DNA of 64,000 bases. It comes from Casuarina equisetifolia (lineage: Eukaryota > Streptophyta > Magnoliopsida > Fagales > Casuarinaceae). The notes below the pieces were generated by a model that was given only the letters and a program-made list of their open reading frames with translations, searched no databases and was not told the origin of the DNA. Below are positions 1 through 11,672 of the stretch, in pieces; positions within the stretch are counted from its first letter, which is position 1, and every line of letters starts with the position of its first letter. Both the position numbers and the translations under genes were made by a program. Where the stretch lies: assembly GCA_028551475.1 (NCBI GenBank), contig CM052355.1, positions 22,285,580-22,349,579 of the forward strand. Reading direction: 5' to 3'.

Positions 1-2100
1 GTTTGGGGAAGAGTCGAAGATTGATTGGGTGGGGGAAAACTTAGCCTAGAGGCACTCACTACAAGAGCTAGTCTAGAAACACACAGACATCTTTGCCAAG
101 CCCCAAGGGATGCCACCCCAATCCACTCATGAGCATTGAATTTCTTTAAAAAATGAGGGGTAAGCAATGGCTATTAGACCATATCTCTACCTTCATTACC
201 AAAAGGTAGAAATTGAGAGCATTGTTCATGAATTGTTGGAATATGGATTCATTCAACATAGTGATAGTGCTTTCTCTTCTTTGGTTATTTTAATCTAAAA
301 GAAAGATGGCTCTTGGTAGATGTGTGTCAACTACAAAGCCTTGAACCAACAAACCATTAAGAATAATTTTCTGATCCCCAACATAGACAAATTGTTGGAT
401 GAGCTACATAGAGCGACCTTTTTTTTTAAACCAGATCTATGCTTGGGGTATCATCAAATTAGAGTGAAGGCCACGTATGTGCACAAAACGACATTCAAAA
501 CACACAAAGGGCACTATGATGGCTAGTGATGCCATTCGGTTTGTCGAACGCTCTAGCCATTTTCCAATCCCTCATGAATGAATTCTTCAAACCCTTCTTG
601 TACAATTTTGTCTTGGTCTTTTTTGACGATATATTAATATTTAGTAAGGCTCAAGAAGAACACTTGCAACATGTGTGAGCAATTTTAATAATCTTACAAA
701 GTTAGCAACTATTAGCTAAGTAGTCAAAGTGCAAATTTGGGAAGGAATGCCTTGGGTTCCTAGGGCATGTTATCAAAAAAGAAAGGCTTAGTATGGAACA
801 AGATAAAATTTGAGCAATATTATAATAGAACTAACCAACCATGTTAAAAGCTCTCTATGGCTTCCTTAGATTAATAGGGGTATTATCAGTGCTTCATGTG
901 ACACTATGAAGCCTCAGCCCAACCCTTTACCAACATGTTGAAGAAAGGGGTGTTTAATTGGAGTGAAAAGGTAAAGACTATGTTCCAGATGCTTAAACAA
1001 GTGATGACTCAAACCTTGGTGCTCAACTTGCTGGATTTCTCTTAACTATTCTATGTGGAGAGCAATGCTTTTAATACTGGTGTAGGTAGAGTGTTATCCC
1101 ATAACTAAAAGCCAATCTCCTTTTTTAGCAAGGCACTAACTAGGTAGAACACACTTCTATTGGCTTATGACCTAGAAATGATGGCTCTAATTCTAGCAGT
1201 CCAAAAATGGCATCACTATCTACTCAAAAGGGAATTTATGGTGCACATGGACCAATAAGCACTAAAGCACCTCTGGGACCAACACATTACTACTCCAAGC
1301 TAGTAGAGGTGGTTAGCTAAACTGATTGGGTTTGATTTTCGTATTAAGTATAGGCCTAGGAAAGAAAATGAAATGACAAATGCTTTCTCTCAGTGTTACA
1401 AAGGCATAGAGGATAGGATTGGTTGACCTTTGTTTTAATTTCCTTAAACAATGGGCACAAATGTACGAGATGATGTAACTTCAGAGAAGAGAGGTTTGTG
1501 AGTGGAAAAGTCAATAAAGGTTGAGTTAGCAGTTGATGGTTCACAATCAAACAACGTAATGTTAACATGCAAGGGGGGCTTGCTATCAAATTTAAAGGGG
1601 TCTCACGTGGAGAATACTAAAAAGCACACAATCCCTATTGACGAGTTTAAAAAGGACATTACAAAAAAAGGAAGGTCATGTGAGGCAATCTCTATGTCGG
1701 TACCCTTATAGGTAGGGCCAATCAAGGAAGAAACACAGGAGAAGCTGGCACGCTTGGTAAGCCATGTGCAACAAGGTGAAGAGGTAGGACCATGGGACTA
1801 CTAGTTGGGCATTCTCTCTTTCAAGAAGAGAATCTTTCTATTCCAACATTCCAAGCTAATCCATGTAATCTTAAAGGAGTTTCATGGCAACACACATGAT
1901 GGATACTTTAAAACCAATATGCGGCTATGATCAATTTTCTATTAAAAAGGGATGGGAGATAGCTTACAAGAATTCATTAAATGTTGTTAGATTTTCAAGA
2001 GCAAAAGGCAAATAATCAATCTCCAGCAAGTCTTCTTCAACCTCTGCTGATTCTTACTCACATTTGGACTAAGATTTCCATGGACTTTATGGATGGTCTT
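1..2100 (+). mobile_element. Chromovirus A (Ty3/gypsy), 5' part of decayed pol
   Basis: Remnant of a Ty3/gypsy polyprotein that enters from the left window edge. The reverse transcriptase part (about 170-680) shows KKDGSW, an 'MCVNYKALNQ' block at 320-350, LGYHQIR, and an [10 protein letters not shown] active-site block near 620-650. RNase H follows (about 960-1400: FFSKALTR, then a KYRPRKENE block). After a short spacer come an H2C2-like segment ('EFHGNTHDGYFKTN', about 1880-1920) and the start of the integrase core, which breaks off at 2100. Many in-frame stops and shifts make it inactive. The RT retains both Asp of the active site. The integrase resumes at 3680 after an inserted solo LTR. 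The chromodomain at its far end places it among chromoviruses. I cannot assign the clade with certainty. Confidence 0.9.
2096..2100. repeat. Target-site duplication GTCTT of the solo LTR (second copy 3680-3684)
   Basis: The five bases GTCTT lie directly before the TG start of the solo LTR and directly after its CA end. Five base pairs is the usual duplication length for LTR retrotransposons. Confidence 0.85.
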
Positions 2101-3679
2101 TGTGGATTCATCATAATGTTTTTGTTATTGTTTTGATGTGACAAAATACAATTTTATTAAATATTTTTTAAAGTTATTATGCTTGGAAAGGTATTTTTTT
2201 ATGTATTGTGCAAGCTAAGTCTTGGTCCACCAAGAAAGCCGTTCTAAATAAGCTTTCAAAGCTCTCACCAAGAATGCCTTTATTAATCTAGTAGTCCATG
2301 GCCCAAGTAATTCAGCAGGCCCTTTGATCAACATGTCAACTCAACCCAACAAGCCACTTAAGTTAGTTCATGTACCCAATTCCACAAAACACTTAAGGCA
2401 AGCTTCACTCGAAATGATGCCCACATCTACCCTAGAATGCGACGATCGCTGTTGTACATCACCTTCCATCTACATTCGATTATTACCTTAAATTTTCTCT
2501 TATCTAGCTCTTACAAAGACGAAAATAGCTAATTCAAGCCTTTATTGGAGAAATATACTCAAAAGTGTGAGAAGCCCTAATTATGGAATGTGAGTTGTGA
2601 CCTAGAAACGAAATCTACTAGTAGTGGCTACAAAGATCAAACCTAGAAGCATCATTCTTAGGCATCAGGTTTGAAATTCTTATTTAGAGTTAATTTCTTC
2701 CACTATGCAATCTTATGATGGAATCTTGAGATAATCTTATTAGGGTTTGCAAGAATGAAAGTCTCGATTTGAGTTTTCTAATATGATCTCATGAAGGAAA
2801 TTAAGGTTAAAGGTTAATGAGATATTTGGGTTTATGAAAGGAAGCTTTTTTACTCAAGGTTATGGTAGTTTCTTGGATACAGGTCAGTATTGAAGAATAA
2901 AAGATTTTTGGCATATATATTCATCTTTGGTTGTTGTCTTTAAAAAGGAAGAATTCTTTTCTAGGCATTTTTCAATATGTGAGAATGAAGATTGAAGCTA
3001 GACTAGATACATTTCTCATTAAGTAAGGAATAGTGTGGCAATGGCTATGGAAAGAACCAAGTAAGGAAACAAGATAAAAAGAAGGACATCCATGAAAAGC
3101 AAGCAAGAATAGCAAGAAAAGAACACACCATCCTTGAGCTTATTGAGACATTTTGATAAGAGATCGAGCATACTATTGAGATCATATTGCTATATCAAAT
3201 CTATTTGCTACTACTTTGTGCAATTCAAATTTAAACCTCAACTGTTGTTGCATCGTGTTCATCAAGTTGTTGCATTATTGGGCATCTCTTAACTATACTA
3301 CTCAATTGCTATATGATGTTATAGCTTGCTTGATTCTTATGTTTATAAAAAGTTTCTTGTGATATTGTATACATTCAACATTGAGATTGTTAGTAGGATG
3401 GATTCAATCTCTTGGAGTAGAGATTGGTTGTAAGAGTCGTGAACTCTTGTAAAGGTTCCAAAGAATAGTGGAAGAGACTTTTAACCACACTGGTTAAAGG
3501 GTAACGAGGGATGTAGGCAGTTGCTATTGTGGCCAAACCTCCTAAAAATTCTTGTGTTCTATCTTGTTTGCTTGTTTATTTTCTACTATATTTAAATTAC
3601 GAAAAATGTCCTTAAAAACATTCAATCAATTCAACTCCCCCCCCCCCTTCTTAATTGCTAGGGAGGTTGAAACCCAACA
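2101..3679 (+). mobile_element. Solo LTR of a Ty1/copia element inside chromovirus A integrase
   Basis: A 1579 bp block starts with TG (TGTGGATTCATC) and ends with CA (GAAACCCAACA). It is flanked on both sides by the 5 bp duplication GTCTT (2096-2100 and 3680-3684). The end carries a C-rich stretch after 'CAATCAATTCAAC', as do the copia LTRs at 25156, 40282 and 43368. No internal coding region or second LTR is present, so it is best read as a solo LTR left by LTR-LTR recombination. Removing it and one TSD copy rejoins the integrase frame exactly, which supports these boundaries. Orientation follows from the C-rich end being on the right. Confidence 0.85.
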
Positions 3680-4700
3680 GTCTTCCTTCATTTCAAGGTA
3701 AAAACTCCTTCCTAATGGTAATTGATAGGTTATCCAAATACACCTATTTTTTACCATTAACTCATCCTTATACCACCATTTCAGTCACTCATGTTTTCTT
3801 TAATGAGATTTTCAAACTCTTTGGTCTTCCCCATCGCATTGTATGTGACAAAGACTCAATTTTCACCAACACCTTTTGGGAAAAATTATTCCATCTACAA
3901 GGCATGAGCTTTAACTATAGTACTGCCTACCATCCTTAATTGGATGGACAAACTGAAGGTGTTAATAAGTCCATAAAAATGTATCTTCGGTGTTTTGTTG
4001 ATGGGAAGTCTAAGGAGTGGATGAAATGGTTGGCTTAGGCTGAGTTCTACCATAATACTAGCATAAATAGCAATACCAATATATCCCCGTATGAGGTGGT
4101 GTATGGCCAAGCTCCTTTGGCTTTACTTCCATATGTCCCAAGTACCACTACTTTAAAACTCCTTGATAGTGAATTGTGCCAGTGGGATGAGCTTATGAAA
4201 AAACTTCATAACCATTTAGCCATAGCTTAACAATGCTTGAAGCATGCCTATGATAAAAAGCACCAAAAGGTGGAATTTGCAAGCAAAGAAGAAGTCCTAC
4301 TCAGATTGAAGCCCTGTAAGTAAGTGTTTGTATTGCTATGCAAAACTCTTAAGTTGTCCTCACACTTTTATGGGCCCTTTAAGGTTATGGCTTGAGTCAA
4401 AAAGGTCGCCTACTACTTGCAACTACCAGAGATGTCCTATATCTATCTAATATTCCATGTTACTTAGTTAAGGGGGTATTTCGGCACTACCAAGGAAGTG
4501 TTGATTGAGCTAGCTAAGAGGCTAAACAAATATGGGACTTCAACTGCAATACTCGAGGAAGTGCTGGACAAATGGAAGCAACATCAAAGTCCTGAGATCC
4601 TAGTCAAATGGCAAGGCTTTCCAAGGGACAAAGCAACATGGGAGAGTCTTTCTATGCTGTAGCAAGGTTTCCCTGAGTTAAACCTTAAGGACAAGGTATG
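3680..4700 (+). mobile_element. Chromovirus A, integrase core, C-terminal part and chromodomain
   Basis: Continuation of the pol interrupted at 2100. The integrase core has MVIDRLSKY, 'FGLPHRIVCDKDSIFT' and, after a stop at 3937-3939, LDGQTEGVN. Further on are 'ISPYEVVYGQAP' (about 4080-4115) and the GPF(K) region near 4370. From about 4535 to 4660 a chromodomain-like segment reads 'SPEILVKWQGFP' followed by 'KATWE'. Chromodomains at the integrase C-terminus define chromoviruses and are thought to steer integration to marked chromatin. Several stops (for example near 4036 and 4228) show decay. Confidence 0.88.
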
Positions 4701-4731
4701 AGTCAAGAAGGGCACCTATTATGATTCCCCA

Positions 4732-5336
4732 ATTTCCCCCCATTTTTTTCATCTTTTAAAGTCTCTCAAAACCTTTTGGGTTAGCATAACGAGGTGAGGT
4801 GACGTGTTGTTAAAATGTTTTCTTTCGATTTAATGCTAATGTCAAGCACGCCTTCTAGGCTTGCCATGTAGAAGTGATAATAGGCTAGTTCAATAAGTTA
4901 GCCTGGCTAATCCTAGATTAATGATGTAGTGGATTTCCCCCCACTTTTGTCATCTTTTGAAGTCTCTCAAAACCACCTCAGGTTAGCATAACAGGGTAAG
5001 GAGACGTGTTGTTAAGATGTTTTCTTTCGATTTAATGCTAATATCAAGCACGCCTTCTAGGCTTGCCATGTAGAAGTGATAATAGGCTATTTCAATAAGT
5101 TAGCCTAGCTAATCTTAGATTAATGATGTAGTGGATTTCCCCCCACTTTTGTCATCTTTTGAAGTCTCTCAAAACTACCTCAGGTTAGCATAATGGGGTG
5201 AGGTGACATGTTGTTAAGATGTTTTCTTTTGATTTAATGCTAATGTCAGGCACGCCCTCTAGGCTAACCATGTAGAAGTGATAATAGGCTATTTCAAGAA
5301 GTTAGCCTGGCTAATCCTAGAGTAATGATGTAATGG
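4732..5336 (+). repeat. Tandem array, three copies of a ~202 bp unit, in chromovirus A 3' region
   Basis: Three head-to-tail units begin at 4732, 4933 and 5135. Each starts with a C-run (ATTTCCCCCCA), then TCATCTTTTGAAGTCTCTC, GTTAGCATAA, GATTTAATGCTAAT and GATGTA(G/A)TGGAT. By eye they differ at only a few percent of positions. They follow the chromodomain and precede a TATA box at 5432, so they probably form the U3 part of the 3' LTR. Tandem repeats in U3 are common in plant LTR elements. Confidence 0.85.
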
Positions 5337-5640
5337 ATAGAGGCATGCATGCCCTATCTTTGTTTCATGTTCTCAAGCCCTTGCATAGGGAAGAGACACC
5401 CTTTTTGTATTTAAAAGGGAACTCACCCATGTATAAAAGCAAGCTTGAATTCCCAAACACAGTGTAGGAGGTTTGTTTCCTCGAACGAACCCAAGTCTTT
5501 CTCTTACTGACCACCATAGGTAGTTCAGGCAAGAGATACATAGACTGCTTCCTGGGTGACCAACCTGTTAATCGCCCAATTACCCGATGTGTCACGCGAT
5601 GAGTAACACATACATCCATCAATCAGTGCTATTTCTTGCA
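5337..5640 (+). mobile_element. Probable remainder of the chromovirus A 3' LTR, with TATA box
   Basis: No gene is seen here. The sequence TATAAAAG at 5432-5439, about 95 bp after the tandem array, fits an LTR promoter. The right boundary is not defined: no clear CA end with a matching target-site duplication was found, and the left LTR is outside the window. The long reverse frame over this stretch looks accidental. Confidence 0.45.
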
Positions 5641-5805
5641 TGTTGTACATATGCATGCGAAAATCTTTTTCCAATTCTAACGAATGTCATGTAGAAAGTT
5701 AGGTGAGATGTGAAGCAATCTAGCTTTATTATAAGGCCTTCATGCTGAAGTGTGCCTGTGAACTAGGTTTGCTACAACAAAAAGTCAGTGTTAGAATATT
5801 TATCC

Positions 5806-8224
5806 ACGGAGTGGCATCTTGTGAAGGCCTTGTTGTGGGCTCTAGTTGTATTTCTTCAGATTCAAGAGCACAGAGGGTGCTTCGAGGAAAAAAGAATTGG
5901 TCTGCTGAAACTGAAGGCATTTCTGAAGTCCCATACGTGTGCAGATAACGTCCTTCCTTCATGGGGTGACGTCTAAAAGAGTAACTGCTGTGGTTAGGAG
6001 CGGGTCACATGCAACTCCACAACCAGCCAAGAAATCGAGTTGTCCCTCGGCCAAATAAGTACTTTTGACAGGTTATGCTTGCTAAGTGTCTCCGTGTTCG
6101 TGCCTTTCAAGTTGCTGAGAAGTCTTGATTTATCTGGAAATCGACTTGGTGGTTGCCTGCTGAAGTAATGTTGTTAGCCTATACTTCCATTCAAATACCA
6201 AGCCCTCTTAAAACAAAAGGAAAAAGGAAAAAAGATTGATATAAAACGAGAGGGATCATATTATGTGACTTTTTAATGTCTTTAATCTTTCTCTGTGCAA
6301 AAAAAAATATATATTTCCGTGAGATCATTTGTTCTCTTTGATGATCAAATACGACTTAATGGGTTACTTATACTATTCAACCCTTAAGCAGAAAAACTAC
6401 AAAGAAATAGTAATTTTTTATGATTAATGATTCTAAACCTAAATTGGATTCCCTTTAGCTTCAAATGTTGTATGTTGCACCCTAATGGTTAATTTTGATA
6501 ATGTACTAATCTACAAGTGAATAATCTATGGTACAATAGAGAATCCAATTGAAATAAATAATGCATAACTTATATTGAGTTTTTAGAATATGGTTTCTCC
6601 TTACCTCTTTACTAAAAACAATAAGAAATATTTAAATTCTTCTATTTAATTTTTCTCTTATGAGGAAGTATGTTTCCCAGATCATTCACAAAATTGGTTT
6701 AGGCAATATGCATAGGCTGCCATATGAAGAATTTTTCTTGCTACATATATAGTCCAAAAAAAAAATTATCCAATAAATACACTTCTTTAAGTACTAGTAT
6801 AATTTTTCAAGTAAAGATTTCGTATTACAACTAGCAGACCTTTTCTTTTTAGTTTTTTGCAGGATTTGAAAAGTTATAAAGTTTAAAGAATCTAAGAATT
6901 TTAAACCTTGGATGTTACTACCTTGATAATAATAGCATTCTACAATCTTTGGTTAAGGTGACATCACTTGAAACTTTAAATCTTACTTCAAGTGAGTTAG
7001 ATGGGCACTTTCCTACTAAAGGTGCTTACTTTTATCTTACCTCTCATGTGGGAGAATGCAATTTGATAACTTTCATTTAACTTAGTTTCTAGTTAATTGA
7101 ATTCATTTTTAATCATGTTGAGAGATTTGAATAAATTGGACATAGTTTACAATCATGACAATTTTCTATTGATCAATACGGTTAAAAACGAAGATGTAAA
7201 TGTTCTCTTTTGACGTGGGCTTAAGTCATTATAAACGTAAGTGCTTCTAACAACCGAAGGTTGCAAGAGCTGGAGAGAGAGAATTATTTTCGCACTTCCA
7301 ACAAGCTAAGGCAAAAGAGATCAATAGAGATAGAATTAAGTTTGGAAGTTTGAATATTTTGATGACACTTCACAATTGTCTTTTATATTTCAAAATCTTA
7401 CAAAGATTTAATACTCATGTGAGATCTTACTAATTATATCATGCTATTCTTTGTTTAAAAACTAACATTAACTTATCTTTTATTGAAGAGTCTTCCATGT
7501 CAATCAACTTATTGTCCCTAAAACCAAAGTCTTTCACTTTTTTTTGCTTATTCATACATATAAAAGCTAAATATTTTCTTGAAAAGAAACTATACTTCAA
7601 ATTTTGATTACTTGGGTTTTAATTGCTAATTTGAATATAATCTTCTCCCCTCTTGATTTATCATCACATTTGAAGTTTCTTTCTAAGACTAATTGGTTCA
7701 TTATTATGCTCATTTCATTACCATCTTTTGTGGACTTTTATCCTATAAATGTTAATGGTTATTGAAGGAAAACATTACTTGCTAAAAAACAGGTTTGCAT
7801 TTCAATTCACTAAATTCTTGAATTAATGATATAGTGTTCTCCAAAGTTTGAATTGCTCATTTTTTTCTAGTTAATTGTAAAAAAATTATTTTTTGTAATT
7901 GTATTTGCATTTTCCAACAAATCTATCATAAGTTTCGAAAGTTTGTCAAGATTGGAAAATCTAAAGACACTAGATCCAAGTGCCAACACGAGCATCATAA
8001 AAGGTATTAAGTTTTGGCAAATCTATCAAGAATCCAAATCTTGCTAGAAATTTGATGAACGGATCCTTTTTGGTTGTTTTTGTTCATCTATTAACTATTC
8101 ATGCAATCTAAATCACATTTTTCTCTATGTGTTATTTTATATTTTGCAAAATTGTCAAATTTGGAAAAATTAGAGATAATAGATTTAAGTTACAATTTGC
8201 TCAATGTATTCTCAATAGTCCAAG
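5806..8224 (+). pseudogene. LRR receptor-like protein (Cf/RLP type) pseudogene fragment, four exon remnants
   Basis: Exon 1 (5806 to about 6165) encodes a hydrophobic leader (VKALLWALVVFLQ), then GCFEEKRIGLLKLKAF and LPSWGD, which is the LRR N-terminal cap. It continues 'NCCG*ERVTCN' and an LRR ending 'LRSLDLSGNRLGG'. Exon 2 (6863-7021, after TTTTTTGCAG and before GTGCTT) gives 'LKNLRILNLG' and 'LVKVTSLETLNL'. Exons 3 (7934-8003) and 4 (8143-8224) each give one more LRR ('RLENLKTLD', 'NLEKLEIIDLSYN') and end at GT. One LRR block per exon is known in some plant RLP families. Defects: the likely start codon is ACG (5806), with stops at 5974-5976 (TAA), 5995-5997 (TAG in place of the conserved Trp) and 6877-6879, and poor acceptors for exons 3 and 4. 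No later LRRs, transmembrane segment or tail follow. The intact family makes cell-surface immune or developmental receptors; this copy cannot. Confidence 0.82.
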
Positions 8225-9689
8225 GTAATATGTGCTTTTCGTGTATTTGTTACAAGCAATTATTTTTATCTAGAGAATACCATTGACACAGTTTTTTGTT
8301 TGTAATTTGTTTAATAAATTTTTTCTAGATTTATTATCCAATACATCTCTAAGTAACAACTTAATGTTCCTATGCATATGGTGTATGTCATAATTATTTG
8401 CATGAGCATTCAACTCTTACTTTGATGCTTATATTTTTTGAAAACTATTCATTCCCTAAAGATTCAAGATATATTGTATAGATTTTCATCCTTTCAAAAT
8501 GTTCAAAAATTAGTAATGTTTAACTTTACCTCAAATTAGATTTCTCTACTTATTTCTAATAGAAACTTCATTTATGTTACACTCGTGGCAATGATAACTA
8601 AGCTTTCACTATTGTTTACTACTTAATGCTTTAAAAAATTAAATATTTTCTAAAAAGGAAAGTTTCCAAGACTTTTTAGTCTCACTTTTTAAATTTGTCA
8701 ATACATTTTATTATTTTTTGTCTTCTTATCTTTACACTTAATCATTACACATTTCTCAATTTCTTCCATTAGTGTTTGTAATTTTGTCTTCTCTTAATTA
8801 GGAAGAAAAAACCTTCACTTTATGTAAAAGTTAGATTTCTTGATTTTCAAAGTAAATTAAGGAAACAATATTGTATGATAAAATATAAATAGTCCTGGTA
8901 GTCCTGGTAGTTAAAGTATAAACGTAATAATGCTCCAAAGTAGATACGACGGTCCTTAGTTCTATAAATTAAAATTTTAAAAAAAAAATTATTGAAGATG
9001 ATTCCAATTATTAACATATTAATAACACCACTACTACAAAGTAGGTATATATGATATGTGTTAAAGTTATCTTAGATCTTTATTTGTAAAATTATTTTTA
9101 TCATAATAAAAGATTTTCCAAATATGTTATAGAGCCAACTACTTGATGGAATCTAAGGGAACTTGTCTTGTAAAAGAATAAATTTAATGAACTATTACTA
9201 ATCAAAAGAAAAAAAACAGGTCTATAATCCAACACATTTATATCTTTCTCACTCATGTGATTTAATTGTTTATGTCATAAAGTATTTGCATTCCCATCTT
9301 CTATTACATTGCAAATGTTTTTGAAAATCTTAGCCTAAAATATATACAAAGAAAACTCTTTCTTGCCTCTAGTCATAACTAATTAAGCCTTAAATTTTGA
9401 TACATGTTTAGATCCATTTTGAGTCTTCAAGCACACATTTCTCATACCTATAACTTAGCCAAGTAATCATTACCCATTTTTAAATGCCATAGTTTTCTAA
9501 AGTATAAGAAGAACTCCCTCTTGGAAATGATATTAAAGGAAGTACCATTATTAGTTTATTACCTGCAAAATTCACATTATTATCATAACACATAATAAAA
9601 AGTCTATCAATAACCATTACAACTTGATCATCATTATTGTTCTCTTTTTTCTCATTGATCTCATAACTTTTTTCTTTTTATTTCTACCT
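8225..9689. other. AT-rich stretch without a recognised gene
   Basis: About 1.4 kb of AT-rich sequence with only short accidental frames. Part of it, toward 9689, may be the decayed continuation of the reverse copia remnant that starts at 10260, but I see no convincing protease or integrase motif. Confidence 0.5.
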
Positions 9690-10260
9690 TTACCATTCTT
9701 CTTTTTATTTTTTAGCTAGAAGTAATTTTTTTAAATATAACTCCTTTTACCACAATGATTGCACTCTATAATTTTATGCCATAATATTGACTTGTTTCCA
9801 CTTTTGTTATTACCTTTTCAAACCTTTACTCTAACTTCACTCCTCACTTTTTACAACCAAAACTTTAGAATAAGACAAAGAATTCTAACTTTTTCTTCCC
9901 ATCCTTTCATCCAAAATGATACTTTTGACAATAGTAGCAATATCGTCATAAGCAAAGTTACTTACTAAAATATGAAATGTATCCCAAGAATCTAGTAAAG
10001 TACAAAGTAACCAATGTCCTTGTATCTCATACTCAAATTTCATATTTAGGGCTAAAACTTGATCAAACACTCCCTAAAACTCATTTAAATGATTAGATAT
10101 GATTGCCTATCTTTGTATTTTAAGTTGATAAGTTGCTTTATTAAATACATCTTATTATATTTAGTTTTCCATGCATATAATGATTCAAGTTATACCATAA
10201 GGTCTAAACATATGTTTCTTTATTGATATGATTCAGAACATTCTTATCTTCAAATTGTCG
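9690..10260 (-). mobile_element. Decayed Ty1/copia gag (UBN2 type), reverse strand
   Basis: Read on the reverse strand from about 10260 it gives LESLYAWKTKYNK, 'LINLKYKDRQS', then an open stretch (10070-9885) with 'EYEIQGHWLLCTLLDSWDTF'. This is the conserved 'LL.SLPDSW' block of copia gag polyproteins. A zinc-knuckle remnant follows (CNHCGKRSYI, about 9750-9725) with a Lys-rich tail. Several stops interrupt the frame. Gag forms the particle that packages element RNA. No LTR was identified for this copy. Confidence 0.75.
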
Positions 10261-11672
10261 AATAAACCCACATACAACTTTATGCTTAAAAAATCCAATC
10301 GGTTTCAGCCGTGTTGCTTGGTCTTATTTTGCTAAACATTAGTAAGTGCCAATGCTAAACACTAGTAAGTGCTAATATTTTACATGAAGCAAATCTTTCA
10401 TCTTACCCTTCTAAACATGATAATTTCTTTCATTTAAACTAATTATCTTGTTAGTGTTAGTTTTATTATCCAATCAAATCCAAAAAATAAACCAACCACA
10501 CCCTATGCTTCCATACTACTTAGTTGGGAAAAATATATAAAGTTTTCCACTTTGATTGAACTTGTGAGGAAATACTAAAACACAAATAATATATTTTGAA
10601 TTACAAGTAAAAGATGCAAACACTACAACCATACAAAATAATTTTTTTACATAAAAAAAACTCCCTTAATGTGAAGGAAATAAGCCACGAGACTAATCTT
10701 GGAGTCTACTCAAATTTTCATTGTAAAATCTTTAGGTTTACAACCCAATCAAGTTCTTAACAATATCAACATGACAAAGATTTATTTATCTAATAACAAT
10801 AAAAATACAATTGGTAGTAAAGAACAAGTTGAAAATATTAACTTAATTAATAAAAGTTAAAGAAAAATCACCCAAAAGTTTGACCAAGATTTGTTGATGT
10901 AAAGAGCTCCAAATGAAGAACCAACCATTTACAATAAAAAAGGCCCAATTTTGAACCTATTGACAAAAAATTAACTCAATTGGATCACAAATCAACTTTA
11001 ATCAAGCATTCAATAAACTACTATTCAAGGCTTCTAATTCCTACAAACATTTTGCTCTTTGTTTTCCCCTTTCTTTCTCTTTTATCTCTTTTCTTTTTCT
11101 TTTTGATAGTCATCCCATAAAACTCTCTTTTTATTTTTGATATTAGGGCAACATCATCTTCAGAGGACCCAACATAAGTCCCAAACATGGACAAGATCAG
11201 CCCAACACAATACATGTGTATATTTGTGTTAAAGTAGGTTTAATGAGCTTTATGCCACCAAAAATATTTAATGTTAAAAATTTTATGCCGCCAACTTTCT
11301 CAAGTTCCCCGCCCCCACCCCCCCGCGCGAGGAACCGAGGCAATGCCCATCCGCACAAGAGAAGTTAGAACTTTAACTTACCGTATCGTTGGATAACAGC
11401 TGTGTCCATTTGCACTGGTGCTAGCAATGCCTTGACAAGTTTTAAGGACGAAAGATATTGTTACAACAATCAAGACAAAAAATTCATAATTGACATTTTA
11501 ACCTGATACAGACGTGTTTACCGAGAAGGTTTAAAAGACTCAAAAATAGAACATTATACCCTATCGTGAATGGAATAGTAGTGTCTACTAGAAGAATATT
11601 GATTAGTGTCTACTAGTAGTGTCTACAAAAATCAAGTAACATAAAGAAACAGCGAGACTGCAAGACTAATAA
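10261..11672. other. Intergenic, no recognised gene; short C-rich patch at about 11308-11330
   Basis: AT-rich DNA with poly-A/T runs. A C/G-rich patch at about 11308-11337 stands out. Just beyond it, on the reverse strand, a donor-like GGTAAGT at about 11379-11385 follows a stretch with balanced base use (11386-11460). This could be a decayed exon. The reverse frame at 11021-11215 has no recognisable domain. Confidence 0.4.

Noticed and set aside
5365-5622. 85-codon reverse frame
   Set aside because: It overlaps the LTR-like region with the TATA box and has no recognisable domain.
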